Shown here: positions 49,030 to 57,503 of the stretch, piece by piece
Position numbering within the stretch: the first letter of the stretch is position 1
Layout of the letters: each line of letters opens with the position of its first letter
Source of the DNA: Acidovorax radicis
GTDB lineage: Bacteria > Pseudomonadota > Gammaproteobacteria > Burkholderiales > Burkholderiaceae_C
Reading direction: 5' to 3'
NCBI RefSeq assembly: GCF_020510705.1
Contig: NZ_CP075184.1
Span: 3,968,001 to 4,032,000, forward strand
DNA length: 64,000 nucleotides
Position numbers and translations under genes: made by a program
Notes under the pieces: generated by a model
What the model was told of the DNA's origin: nothing
Database searches by the model: none
Seen by the model: the letters and a program-made list of their open reading frames with translations, nothing else

Positions 49030-50769
49030 ATGGCCGCTGTTGATACCGCCCCCAAAGAAGCCTCTGCAGTCGCCCTTCCAGGCCTGGGGCGGGCTTTGAT
49101 GTCTGCTGGCAAGTTGACCCAAAAGTCAGCCGAAGACATTTACAAAAAATCACAAATTAGTCGCAGCAGCTTTATTGCTGAATTAACAGGTTCGGGAGCA
49201 GTATCGGCCGCCGATTTAGCCCATACTGTTTCCGCAGTCTTTGGCGCACCACTTCTCGACCTGGATGCGATTGACCCCCTGCGGTTACCCAAAGAACTGC
49301 TGGATAACAAGATATGCCAGGCCTATCGTGTTGTTGTCCTGAGCAAGCGCAATAACCGCCTTATCGTCGCAACGGCTGATCCGACGGACCAGGAGGCGGC
49401 TGAAAAAATCAAATTCACGACCCAAATGGGTGTGGACTGGATTATTGCCGAGTATGACAAGCTGAGTCGGCTGGTGGATGCAACGACAAAATCCACCAGT
49501 GAATCCATGGATACGCTGATCAGCGGTGGAGGCGACTTCGAGTTTGACGACGTATCGATAGAAGATGCGCCCGAAGAATCAGACACAGGCGTCACTGAAG
49601 TCGAAGATGCGCCTATCGTCAAGTTTCTGCACAAGATGCTGCTGGATGCTTTCAACATGCGCGCATCCGATTTGCATTTCGAGCCTTACGAACATCAATA
49701 TCGCGTTCGCTTCCGGATTGACGGCGAATTGAGAGAGATTGCATCCCCTCCCATCGCCATTAAAGACAAACTCGCCTCGCGCATCAAGGTGATTTCGCGG
49801 CTGGATATTTCAGAAAAACGCGTTCCACAGGATGGACGCATGAAATTAAAAGTCGGCCCGGATCGGGTGATTGATTTCCGAGTCAGCACTTTGCCCACCT
49901 TGTTTGGCGAAAAAATTGTTATTCGTATCCTGGACCCCAGCAGCGCAAAGCTGGGTATTGATGCGCTGGGTTACGAACCCGTAGAAAAAGAACGCCTGCT
50001 GCAGGCCATTGGACGCCCCTACGGAATGATTCTGGTCACAGGACCTACCGGCTCGGGAAAAACCGTGTCCCTGTACACCTGCTTGAATCTTCTGAATAAG
50101 CCTGGCGTCAATATTGCCACCGCAGAAGATCCGTCTGAAATCAACTTGCCTGGCGTTAATCAGGTGAACGTCAATGAAAAGGCGGGACTCACATTTGCGG
50201 TGGCTTTGAAATCCTTTCTACGCCAGGATCCCGACATCATCATGGTGGGTGAAATTCGGGATCTTGAAACGGCCGATATTTCGATCAAGGCAGCGCAGAC
50301 AGGGCACTTGGTACTTTCGACCCTACACACCAACGATGCTCCGACCACGTTGACGCGCATGCGCAATATGGGCATTGCCCCTTTCAATATTGCATCGAGC
50401 GTCATATTGATCACAGCCCAGAGACTGGCACGAAGGCTATGCCCCAATTGCAAAGTACCCGCAGATATTCCTCATGAAGCCTTGGTGGATGCGGGCTATA
50501 AAGAAGAAGAAATCGATGGTTCGTGGGTAACATATCGGCCCGTTGGTTGCAGCGCTTGCAACAATGGGTACAAAGGTCGACTGGGTATTTACCAGGTCAT
50601 GCCGATTACCGAAGAAATCCAACGCATCATTCTGAAGGATGGAAGTGCGCTGGAAATTGCCGAACAGGCACGTGCAGAAGGCGTGCGCTCCTTGCGCACA
50701 TCGGGACTTCAAAAAGCCAAACTGGGGCTCACTTCTCTTGAAGAAGTTCTGGCCGTCACCAATGAATAG
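49030..50769 (+). CDS. pilB: Type IV pilus assembly ATPase PilB
   Basis: The 579-residue ATPase drives pilus extension at the inner membrane. It has an N-terminal GspE/MshEN domain, then Walker A GPTGSGKTVS, the Asp box and the Walker B region (DPDIIMVGEIRDLETADI), and a late tetracysteine zinc site (CPNCK, CSACNNGYKG). The codons are more AT-rich than those of most neighbours. pilC follows after 20 bases. Confidence 0.95.
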   Translation: MAAVDTAPKEASAVALPGLGRALMSAGKLTQKSAEDIYKKSQISRSSFIAELTGSGAVSAADLAHTVSAVFGAPLLDLDAIDPLRLPKELLDNKICQAYRVVVLSKRNNRLIVATADPTDQEAAEKIKFTTQMGVDWIIAEYDKLSRLVDATTKSTSESMDTLISGGGDFEFDDVSIEDAPEESDTGVTEVEDAPIVKFLHKMLLDAFNMRASDLHFEPYEHQYRVRFRIDGELREIASPPIAIKDKLASRIKVISRLDISEKRVPQDGRMKLKVGPDRVIDFRVSTLPTLFGEKIVIRILDPSSAKLGIDALGYEPVEKERLLQAIGRPYGMILVTGPTGSGKTVSLYTCLNLLNKPGVNIATAEDPSEINLPGVNQVNVNEKAGLTFAVALKSFLRQDPDIIMVGEIRDLETADISIKAAQTGHLVLSTLHTNDAPTTLTRMRNMGIAPFNIASSVILITAQRLARRLCPNCKVPADIPHEALVDAGYKEEEIDGSWVTYRPVGCSACNNGYKGRLGIYQVMPITEEIQRIILKDGSALEIAEQARAEGVRSLRTSGLQKAKLGLTSLEEVLAVTNE

Positions 50770-50789
50770 CATCCACTGACGAGGGCAGC

Positions 50790-52010
50790 ATGGCTACCAC
50801 AACAAAAAAAAATGATATCAAGGACTTTGTCTTCGAGTGGGAAGGCAAAGACAGGAACGGAAAAATTGTCCGGGGTGAGGTACGGGCATCGGGTGAAAAC
50901 CAGGTCCAGGCGACATTGCGCCGACAAGGTGTTTTTCCCACCAAAATCAAGAAGCGCCGCATGCGCTCCGGCAAAAAGATCAAGCCGAAAGATATTGCCC
51001 TCTTCACACGCCAGCTTGCAACCATGATGAAAGCTGGCGTTCCATTGCTCCAGTCGTTCGACATCGTCGGCAGAGGAAACACCAATGCCAGTGTCACCAA
51101 GCTGCTGAACGATATCCGAGGAGATATCGAAACTGGGACCTCGTTGAACGGCGCCTTTAGAAAATATCCCATGTATTTCGACAGCCTCTACTGCAATCTG
51201 GTAGAAGCCGGCGAGGCTGCGGGTATCTTGGAGGCCTTGCTGGACCGGCTCGCCACCTATATGGAAAAAACCGAAGCGATCAAGTCGAAGATCAAATCGG
51301 CATTGATGTATCCCATCTCCGTGGTCATTGTGGCGTTCGTTGTGGTAACGGTGATCATGATTTTCGTGATTCCTGCGTTCAAGGAAGTATTCACCTCCTT
51401 TGGAGCCGATCTCCCCGCGCCCACATTGTTCGTGATGGCCATCAGCGAATTCTTTGTCAAATGGTGGTGGCTGATTTTTGGCGTCATCGGTGGCGGTTTT
51501 TATTTCTTCATGCAGGCATGGCGTCGCAACGAAAAAATGCAGATGTTCATGGATCGATTGCTGCTGAAAATCCCTGTTTTCGGTGCACTGATCAATAAAT
51601 CGTGCATTGCGCGCTGGACCAGGACACTGTCCACCATGTTTGCCGCTGGCGTGCCTTTGGTAGAAGCGCTCGATTCGGTCGGAGGGGCAGCAGGTAATTC
51701 GGTATACGCTATGGCGACCGACAAAATTCAGCAGGAAGTTTCCACGGGCACCAGCCTTACAGCGGCCATGGGTAACGCAAACGTTTTTCCGTCCATGGTG
51801 CTCCAGATGTGTGCCATCGGTGAGGAGTCTGGCTCCATCGACCACATGCTTGGGAAAGCCGCAGATTTTTATGAGGCCGAAGTGGACGATATGGTGGCCG
51901 GTTTATCGAGTCTGATGGAGCCCATCATCATCGTGTTTCTGGGAACACTGATCGGCGGCATTGTGGTGTCCATGTATCTGCCCATCTTCAAGCTCGGGCA
52001 GGTTGTGTAA
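50790..52010 (+). CDS. pilC: Type IV pilus inner-membrane platform protein PilC
   Basis: The 406-residue protein has two GspF domains (LATMMKAGVPLLQSFDIVG and the second TLSTMFAAGVPLVEALDSVG) and three membrane helices. It is the platform on which PilB acts. Its stop overlaps the pilD ATG by one base. Confidence 0.95.
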   Translation: MATTTKKNDIKDFVFEWEGKDRNGKIVRGEVRASGENQVQATLRRQGVFPTKIKKRRMRSGKKIKPKDIALFTRQLATMMKAGVPLLQSFDIVGRGNTNASVTKLLNDIRGDIETGTSLNGAFRKYPMYFDSLYCNLVEAGEAAGILEALLDRLATYMEKTEAIKSKIKSALMYPISVVIVAFVVVTVIMIFVIPAFKEVFTSFGADLPAPTLFVMAISEFFVKWWWLIFGVIGGGFYFFMQAWRRNEKMQMFMDRLLLKIPVFGALINKSCIARWTRTLSTMFAAGVPLVEALDSVGGAAGNSVYAMATDKIQQEVSTGTSLTAAMGNANVFPSMVLQMCAIGEESGSIDHMLGKAADFYEAEVDDMVAGLSSLMEPIIIVFLGTLIGGIVVSMYLPIFKLGQVV

Positions 52011-52882
52011 TGTTTCTGGACGTTTGGTGGGATGCCGCTTTCGGCGGCGTGATCGGGTTGCTGTTGGGCAGTTTTTTGAATGTGGTCATTTACCGCCTTC
52101 CAAAAATGATGGAGCGTCAATGGGCCACTGAGCTCGCGCAAATGAACGCTGCTGATCAAGGGCAAGACGTGACGGAACCCGCCCACGAAACCTTCAATCT
52201 GATGACACCGCGATCACGTTGCCCCTCCTGCGGGCACTTGGTTCAGTGGTATGAGAACGTCCCCGTTGTGAGTTATCTCTTTTTGCGGGGTCGTTGCTCG
52301 GCGTGCAAAACACGCATCAGTGTTCGCTACCCATTGGTCGAAATCGCGACCGGCGCACTGTTTTTCTTTTGCATCTATCGATGGGGTGTAAGCCCTGCAG
52401 GGGTGGCCTGGTGCGCTTTTTCTGCGGCGCTGGTGGCGTTGGCCTTCATCGACTGGGACACCACGCTGCTCCCCGATGACATCACGCTGCCCTTGTTGTG
52501 GGCTGGGTTGTTGGCAGCCGCCATGCAATGGATCGATGTGCCACTCTACGCATCCGTGATGGGGGCAGTCGCGGGTTATTTGTCGCTTTGGCTGGTGTAT
52601 TGGGGCTTCAAGCTCGCCACTGGCAAAGAGGGCATGGGGTACGGAGACTTCAAACTGTTCGCAGCCCTCGGCGCCTGGTTCGGCTGGCAAGCATTGGCGC
52701 CCATCATCCTGATGTCTTCAGTCATTGGCGCCATCATTGGCATCGCCATGAAGATCTTCAACAGTCTGCGAGAAGGTGGCTATATTCCGTTCGGCCCATT
52801 CCTTGTGGGAGCGGGTTTCACGGCGATGGTTTTTGGTCCCCAGGCCATTCTTGGCACCGTGCTGAAGCTTTTTGGGTTGTAA
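52010..52882 (+). CDS. pilD: Prepilin peptidase PilD
   Basis: The 290-residue membrane aspartyl protease cleaves and N-methylates prepilins. It has two CxxC pairs (CPSCGHL and CSACKTR) and the catalytic Asp residues in FIDWDTTLLPDD and GMGYGDFKLFA. It directly follows pilC; coaE begins eight bases after its stop. Confidence 0.95.
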   Translation: MFLDVWWDAAFGGVIGLLLGSFLNVVIYRLPKMMERQWATELAQMNAADQGQDVTEPAHETFNLMTPRSRCPSCGHLVQWYENVPVVSYLFLRGRCSACKTRISVRYPLVEIATGALFFFCIYRWGVSPAGVAWCAFSAALVALAFIDWDTTLLPDDITLPLLWAGLLAAAMQWIDVPLYASVMGAVAGYLSLWLVYWGFKLATGKEGMGYGDFKLFAALGAWFGWQALAPIILMSSVIGAIIGIAMKIFNSLREGGYIPFGPFLVGAGFTAMVFGPQAILGTVLKLFGL

Positions 52883-52889
52883 GCCTTCG

Positions 52890-53513
52890 ATGGCGGCCGC
52901 TCACACGCACCCGGTGCGCATTGGATTGACTGGCGGGATCGGCAGTGGAAAAAGCACCGTCGGCAATATGCTGGCCACGCTGGGTGCCGTGTTGATCGAT
53001 GCCGACCAGATTTCCCGAGAGGCGACGGGCCCCCACGGCGCAGCGATGGGAGCCATACGCGCCACGTTTGGCGACGAGTATGTTGATGCATCGGGGGCAC
53101 TAGACCGGCCAAGAATGCGCGAATTGGTATTCAGGCAGCCAAATGCCCGCGCACAACTGGAATCCATCATTCACCCCTTGGTCACGCAACAAAGCAGCCT
53201 CCATGCGCAGCAAGCCGTGGCGGCCGGTGCCCCGTTGATCGTGCATGACATCCCCCTGCTCGCAGAATCAGGGCGATGGGCACGTCAACTGGATGCGGTG
53301 CTGGTGGTGGACTGTTCTACCGACACCCAACTAGAGCGCGTCGTTCGCCGCAGCGATCTCGCCCTAGACGTTGTTCGCGGAATTATTGCGTCCCAGGCAA
53401 GCCGCCACACGCGTCGCGCCATTGCAGATGTTGTGATCACCAACGATGCCGATTGTTCTCTGGACGCTTTACAGGATCAAGTCGGACAGGCAGCGCGGCT
53501 GTTCGGGCTATGA
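52890..53513 (+). CDS. coaE: Dephospho-CoA kinase
   Basis: The last enzyme of CoA synthesis. The 207-residue protein has the P-loop GLTGGIGSGKSTV, ADQISRE, and a helix with HPLV. The ATG at 52890 was chosen; the open frame begins at 52872 inside the pilD end. The pilD-coaE-zapD-yacG order is typical. Confidence 0.95.
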   Translation: MAAAHTHPVRIGLTGGIGSGKSTVGNMLATLGAVLIDADQISREATGPHGAAMGAIRATFGDEYVDASGALDRPRMRELVFRQPNARAQLESIIHPLVTQQSSLHAQQAVAAGAPLIVHDIPLLAESGRWARQLDAVLVVDCSTDTQLERVVRRSDLALDVVRGIIASQASRHTRRAIADVVITNDADCSLDALQDQVGQAARLFGL

Positions 53514-53600
53514 TGCGGGCGAAGTCGTTTGTGCTTTTGAGCCCTATGCCGCGTGCCAGCAGCATCCGAATACTCCCTGAGGCACCAGGAACCCGCCAGC

Positions 53601-54356
53601 GTGATCCTTTACGAATACCCCTTTAACGAGCGCCTCAGAACCTATCTGCGGCTTGAGCAATTGTTCCGCCGGTTGGGGGAGTTGATTCCACGTCCGCAAG
53701 CGCTCGATCATCATTTTGCTTTGGTCACGATCTTCGAGATCATGGACGTGGCGGCCCGGGCCGACCTTAAATCCGATGTTCTCAAAGACATCGAAAAGCA
53801 CAAGCACCAGCTCGACAGTTACCGAGGCAACCCTTCCATCTCAGAAGCGGCACTGGATGCGGTGATCGCCCAGCTTGACCGCTGCTTTGTCGCGCTTAAC
53901 ACCCAGGCCGGCAAGTCGGGCCACGCGCTGACCGAGAACGACTGGCTCATGAGCATTCGCAGCCGCATCGGCATCCCAGGGGGCACCTGCGGGTTCGATC
54001 TGCCGGCCTACTATGCGTGGCAACACCACGCACCCGATGCGCGCCAGCATGCGCTGGAAGAGTGGGCGTCCACATTGGCTCCACTGGCGGAATCCATCTA
54101 CGTGTTGCTCAAGCTCTTGCGTGATTCGGGGGTGCCCCAGAAGGTGGCTGCCGAGCGTGGTCAGTTTCAGCAGAACCTGCCACAAGGCCGCACGTTTCAG
54201 TTGCTGCGACTGCGCATCGACCCGGCGCTGAATCTGATCCCGGAAATCAGCGGTAACCGGTTGATCGTTTCCGTGAGGCTCATGCGCCAACTGGACGATG
54301 CACGCCTGCATGCCTGCCCGGAAGACGCGGCCTTTGAACTGACCCTCTGTGCCTGA
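53601..54356 (+). CDS. zapD: Cell division protein ZapD
   Basis: ZapD cross-links FtsZ filaments. The protein begins [21 protein letters not shown], its most conserved region, and is all-helical in the first half and beta-rich in the second. The GTG at 53601 gives 251 residues, the normal length; the frame is open from 53553. It lies between coaE and yacG. Confidence 0.92.
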   Translation: MILYEYPFNERLRTYLRLEQLFRRLGELIPRPQALDHHFALVTIFEIMDVAARADLKSDVLKDIEKHKHQLDSYRGNPSISEAALDAVIAQLDRCFVALNTQAGKSGHALTENDWLMSIRSRIGIPGGTCGFDLPAYYAWQHHAPDARQHALEEWASTLAPLAESIYVLLKLLRDSGVPQKVAAERGQFQQNLPQGRTFQLLRLRIDPALNLIPEISGNRLIVSVRLMRQLDDARLHACPEDAAFELTLCA

Positions 54357-54418
54357 GCATCCACCCCCACCCCAGCGTTGGCACGAGACAGTCAGGAATT
54401 TTGAGGACGAAAACCAGG

Positions 54419-54649
54419 ATGGCCAACACCACGCCCCCGGAAAGCACGACTGCGCGTGCACGAATCGTTGCATGTCCCACCTGCGGTGGCGATAGCATCT
54501 ACAGCCCCGCCAATGCCTTTCGCCCGTTCTGCAGCGAACGCTGCAAGCAGGTGGATCTTGGTGCCTGGGCCAGCGAAGACTTCCGCATGCCGACCGAGGC
54601 TCCCCCCATGGACGCGCCCTATGGAGATCCGCGCACCCAGTCGCATTGA
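54419..54649 (+). CDS. yacG: DNA gyrase inhibitor YacG
   Basis: The 76-residue zinc protein has CPTCGG and [18 protein letters not shown], the four-Cys signature of YacG. Family members bind GyrB and inhibit gyrase. The ATG at 54419 (MANTTPPES) was chosen over one 18 bases upstream. It lies after zapD, as in E. coli. Confidence 0.92.
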   Translation: MANTTPPESTTARARIVACPTCGGDSIYSPANAFRPFCSERCKQVDLGAWASEDFRMPTEAPPMDAPYGDPRTQSH

Positions 54650-54684
54650 TCGGCTCGGTACACGTTGAATTTGTAGGCTAATTG

Positions 54685-54728
54685 GGCTGTGGCGCTTATT
54701 TGATAAGCGCCACCAGCTATTATTTTTG
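54685..54728 (+). repeat. Dispersed hairpin repeat, copy 10 of 11
   Basis: GTGGCGCTTATTTG-ATAAGCGCCACCAGCTATTATT. It lies between the convergent yacG and mutT genes and overlaps the mutT stop codon, which is part of the repeat tail (TAATAGCTGG on the minus strand). Confidence 0.82.
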
Positions 54729-55193
54729 CAGTGATTGGGCCGACAACACGCCCCCACGCTCTTCGGCCAGCCACTGCAGGACGGGGTAGGCACCCGGTAA
54801 CACGGGGGTCACCGTCAGCGGCAATTGTTGCCAAGCCATTTGCTGGCCTTCACGCATTTCAAACTCCCCGGTCCACGCCCATACCTTGCACCAATGCAGG
54901 CGCACCAAGGCATGTGGGTAGTCATGTTCCGTCACCTTCCAGACGCTGGCGGGGCCGATGGTGATGCCGAGTTCTTCCGTCAACTCGCGGCGCAGCGCCT
55001 GTTCGACCGTTTCACCGGCTTCAAGTTTGCCACCCGGAAACTCCCAGTAGCCTGCGTAGGGTTTGCCCGGCGGGCGGGTAGATAGCAGCATTTCGCCATC
55101 CCCCCGCAGCAAGACACCCACCGCCACTTCAGTGTGTTTTCGCGCCTCGGGCGCAGTCTGGTGCACGGAGTCAGCCACTGTGCCGCCCTGCAT
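54720..55193 (-). CDS. mutT: 8-oxo-dGTP diphosphatase MutT (Nudix)
   Basis: The 157-residue Nudix protein has VAVGVLLRGDGEMLLSTRP, the WEFPGGKLEAGETVEQALRR segment, and the box end RELTEELGI, like MutT, which removes oxidised dGTP. The ATG at 55193 overlaps the upstream ATPase stop by 23 bases; a GTG at 55178 is an alternative. It may be coupled to the DUF815 gene. Its stop lies in a dispersed repeat. Confidence 0.87.
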   Translation of the reverse strand: MQGGTVADSVHQTAPEARKHTEVAVGVLLRGDGEMLLSTRPPGKPYAGYWEFPGGKLEAGETVEQALRRELTEELGITIGPASVWKVTEHDYPHALVRLHWCKVWAWTGEFEMREGQQMAWQQLPLTVTPVLPGAYPVLQWLAEERGGVLSAQSLQK

Positions 55194-56043
55194 AATCGCG
55201 CGCAAACTGATAGGCCACACGGCCGCTGCGCGAGCCGCGTTCCAACGCCCAGACCAGCGCTTCGGGCCGCGCCAATTTGATCGAGGCCTCGGGCACACCC
55301 AAGGAGGACAACCATTGCGCGGCAATGGTCAGGTATTCCTCCTGACTGAACGGGTAAAAACTCACCCACAAACCAAACCGCTCGGACAGCGAAATCTTCT
55401 CTTCCACCACTTCGCCGGGATGCACCTCGCCGTCCTCCGTGTGAGTGTAGGTAAGGTTCTCGGTCATGTACTCGGGCAAAAGATGACGCCGGTTGCTGGT
55501 GGCGTAAATCAGCACATTGGGGGTGGATGCCGCCACCGAGCCGTCCAGAATCGACTTGAGCGCCTTGTAGCCCGGCTCGCCGTCTTCAAAGCTCAGGTCA
55601 TCGCAAAAGATGATGAATTTCTCGTGCCGGTCAGAGACGACGTCCACGATGTCGGGCAAGTCGATCAGGTCTGCCTTGTCTACTTCAATCAAGCGCAGCC
55701 CGTTCGCGGCATACGCGTTCAGACAGGCCTTGATGAGCGAGGACTTGCCCGTCCCGCGCGCCCCGGTCAGCAACACGTTGTTGGCAGGTTTGCCTTGCAC
55801 AAACTGCAGCGTGTTGCGCTCGATCTTGTCCTTTTGCCCGTCAATTTCCTTGAGATCGGTCAGCTGCATGGCCGCCACATGGCGTACAGGCTCCAGGGTG
55901 CCATGGCCGCTGCTGCGCTTGCGGTAGCGCCACGCAACGGCCGCGCTCCAGTCGGGAGCTCCCAGGGGCTGCGGCAAGATGGATTCGATGCGGCCGATGA
56001 GTTGTTCGGCGCGCGCGACGAGGTGTTCGAATTTTTCGTTCAT
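55171..56043 (-). CDS. DUF815 family ATPase
   Basis: The 290-residue ATPase has a P-loop LLTGARGTGKSSLIKA (about residues 92-107), a Walker B region (FIIFCDDLSFE), and NVLIYATSNRRHLLPEYM, the DUF815 signature. Function is not established. It lies downstream of argJ, the whole gap being a dispersed repeat that abuts its ATG (CAAAATG), leaving no ribosome binding site. Confidence 0.87.
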   Translation of the reverse strand: MNEKFEHLVARAEQLIGRIESILPQPLGAPDWSAAVAWRYRKRSSGHGTLEPVRHVAAMQLTDLKEIDGQKDKIERNTLQFVQGKPANNVLLTGARGTGKSSLIKACLNAYAANGLRLIEVDKADLIDLPDIVDVVSDRHEKFIIFCDDLSFEDGEPGYKALKSILDGSVAASTPNVLIYATSNRRHLLPEYMTENLTYTHTEDGEVHPGEVVEEKISLSERFGLWVSFYPFSQEEYLTIAAQWLSSLGVPEASIKLARPEALVWALERGSRSGRVAYQFARDYAGRHSG

Positions 56044-56087
56044 TTTGGCCTCTAGCGCTTTATTGGAAAGCGCTACCAGCTATTAAA
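56044..56087 (+). repeat. Dispersed hairpin repeat, copy 11 of 11
   Basis: TTTGGCCTCTAGCGCTTTAT-TGG-AAAGCGCTACCAGCTATTAAA. It fills the entire gap between the ATG of the DUF815 gene and the stop codon of argJ, antisense to both. Confidence 0.9.
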
Positions 56088-57317
56088 TCAGGAGCGATAG
56101 TCGGCATTGATCGTCACATACTCGTGGCTGAAGTCGCACGTCCATACCGTGTCCACCGCGTCACCACGGCCGAGCACAACGCGCACGGTAATTTCGCTTT
56201 GCTTCATGACGCGCTGTCCGTCTTCCTCACGGTAGTCCGGGTTACGCCCCCCGCGCACGGCCACATGCACGTCGTCCAGATAAAGGTCGATGCCGGTTTG
56301 GTCGAGGTCATCAATGCCGGCATAACCCACGGCCGCCAAGATACGGCCTAGATTTGGGTCGCTGGCGTAAAAAGCGGTCTTGACCAGCGGCGAGTGGGCA
56401 ATGGCATAGGCCACCTTGCGGCATTCGTCGCCGGTTTTACCGCCCTCTACCCGCACCGTGATGAACTTGGTAGCGCCCTCGCCATCACGCACGATGGCTT
56501 GTGCCAATTGCTGCGCCACAGCCAGCATCGCAGCCTTGAGGGACTGGCCTTCGGCGCTGCCCAACGACGTGATGGGCGCATGGCTGGCCTTGTTGGAGGC
56601 GATCACCACAAACGAATCGTTGGTGGAGGTATCGCCGTCGATAGTCACGCGGTTGAACGAGCCATCGGCCAACTCGCGGGCCAGCTGTTGCACCACCGCT
56701 GGCGCCACGCAGGCGTCGGTGGCCAGAAAACCCAGCATGGTGGCCATGTTGGGGCGAATCATGCCCGCGCCCTTGCTGATGCCCGTGATGGACACGGTGG
56801 CACCACCGATCTTCACCTGGGCCGAGCACGCCTTGGGCAAGGTGTCGGTGGTCATGATGCCCTCGGCAGCACGCGCCCAATGGTCGGGCTGCGCATCGGC
56901 AATGGCTGCGGGCAGGCCGGCCTCAATGCGATCAACCGGCAATGGCTCCATGATCACGCCCGTGGAAAACGGCAGCACCTGCTGCGGGTCCAGCTGCAAC
57001 TGGCGCGCCAGTGCCGCACAGGTAGCACGCGCGCGTGCCAGACCGTCTGTGCCCGTGCCAGCGTTGGCGTTGCCGGTGTTAATGACCATGGCACGAATTG
57101 CCTGGCCGCCAGCGAGGTGCTCGCGGCTGATTTGCACCGGGGCGGCACAAAAGCGGTTCTGCGTGAACACGCCCGCGACGCTCGCCCCCTCATCGAGCAG
57201 GAACACCGTGAGGTCCTTGCGATGGGCTTTGCGGACACCGGCTTCGGCAACACCGATACGGATGCCCGCGATCGGATGAAGATCAGCGGCGACAGGGGCA
57301 ACAAGATTGACTGGCAT
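56088..57317 (-). CDS. argJ: Bifunctional glutamate N-acetyltransferase/ornithine acetyltransferase
   Basis: ArgJ transfers the acetyl group from N-acetylornithine to glutamate in the cyclic arginine pathway. The 409-residue precursor carries the self-cleavage site in [12 protein letters not shown], where the Thr after Ala-Met... becomes the N-terminal nucleophile of the beta chain. An NTGNANAGTG segment (about residues 80-90) is also conserved. It lies downstream of secA. Confidence 0.95.
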   Translation of the reverse strand: MPVNLVAPVAADLHPIAGIRIGVAEAGVRKAHRKDLTVFLLDEGASVAGVFTQNRFCAAPVQISREHLAGGQAIRAMVINTGNANAGTGTDGLARARATCAALARQLQLDPQQVLPFSTGVIMEPLPVDRIEAGLPAAIADAQPDHWARAAEGIMTTDTLPKACSAQVKIGGATVSITGISKGAGMIRPNMATMLGFLATDACVAPAVVQQLARELADGSFNRVTIDGDTSTNDSFVVIASNKASHAPITSLGSAEGQSLKAAMLAVAQQLAQAIVRDGEGATKFITVRVEGGKTGDECRKVAYAIAHSPLVKTAFYASDPNLGRILAAVGYAGIDDLDQTGIDLYLDDVHVAVRGGRNPDYREEDGQRVMKQSEITVRVVLGRGDAVDTVWTCDFSHEYVTINADYRS

Positions 57318-57380
57318 GGAGGCTGGCCTTTTCTAAAAAACTGCGGCCGATTATCCGGAAAACCGCGCCGCACAAATGAC

Positions 57381-57402
57381 AACACGGGCCGCAGCCCGTG
57401 TT
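57381..57402. terminator. Inverted repeat between secA and argJ
   Basis: AACACGGGC-CGCA-GCCCGTGTT is a perfect nine-pair hairpin. It lacks a clear T-run on either side, so its terminator role is uncertain. Confidence 0.45.
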
Positions 57403-57503
57403 ATGTGGTTCTTGTCAGAATCTCAACCCATTTTTAGCCCCGGCTTGACCGGCCCCGGACCAAAACCCCTGGGACGATGCCGCCCAGATCATTGGGCCCA
57501 AGC

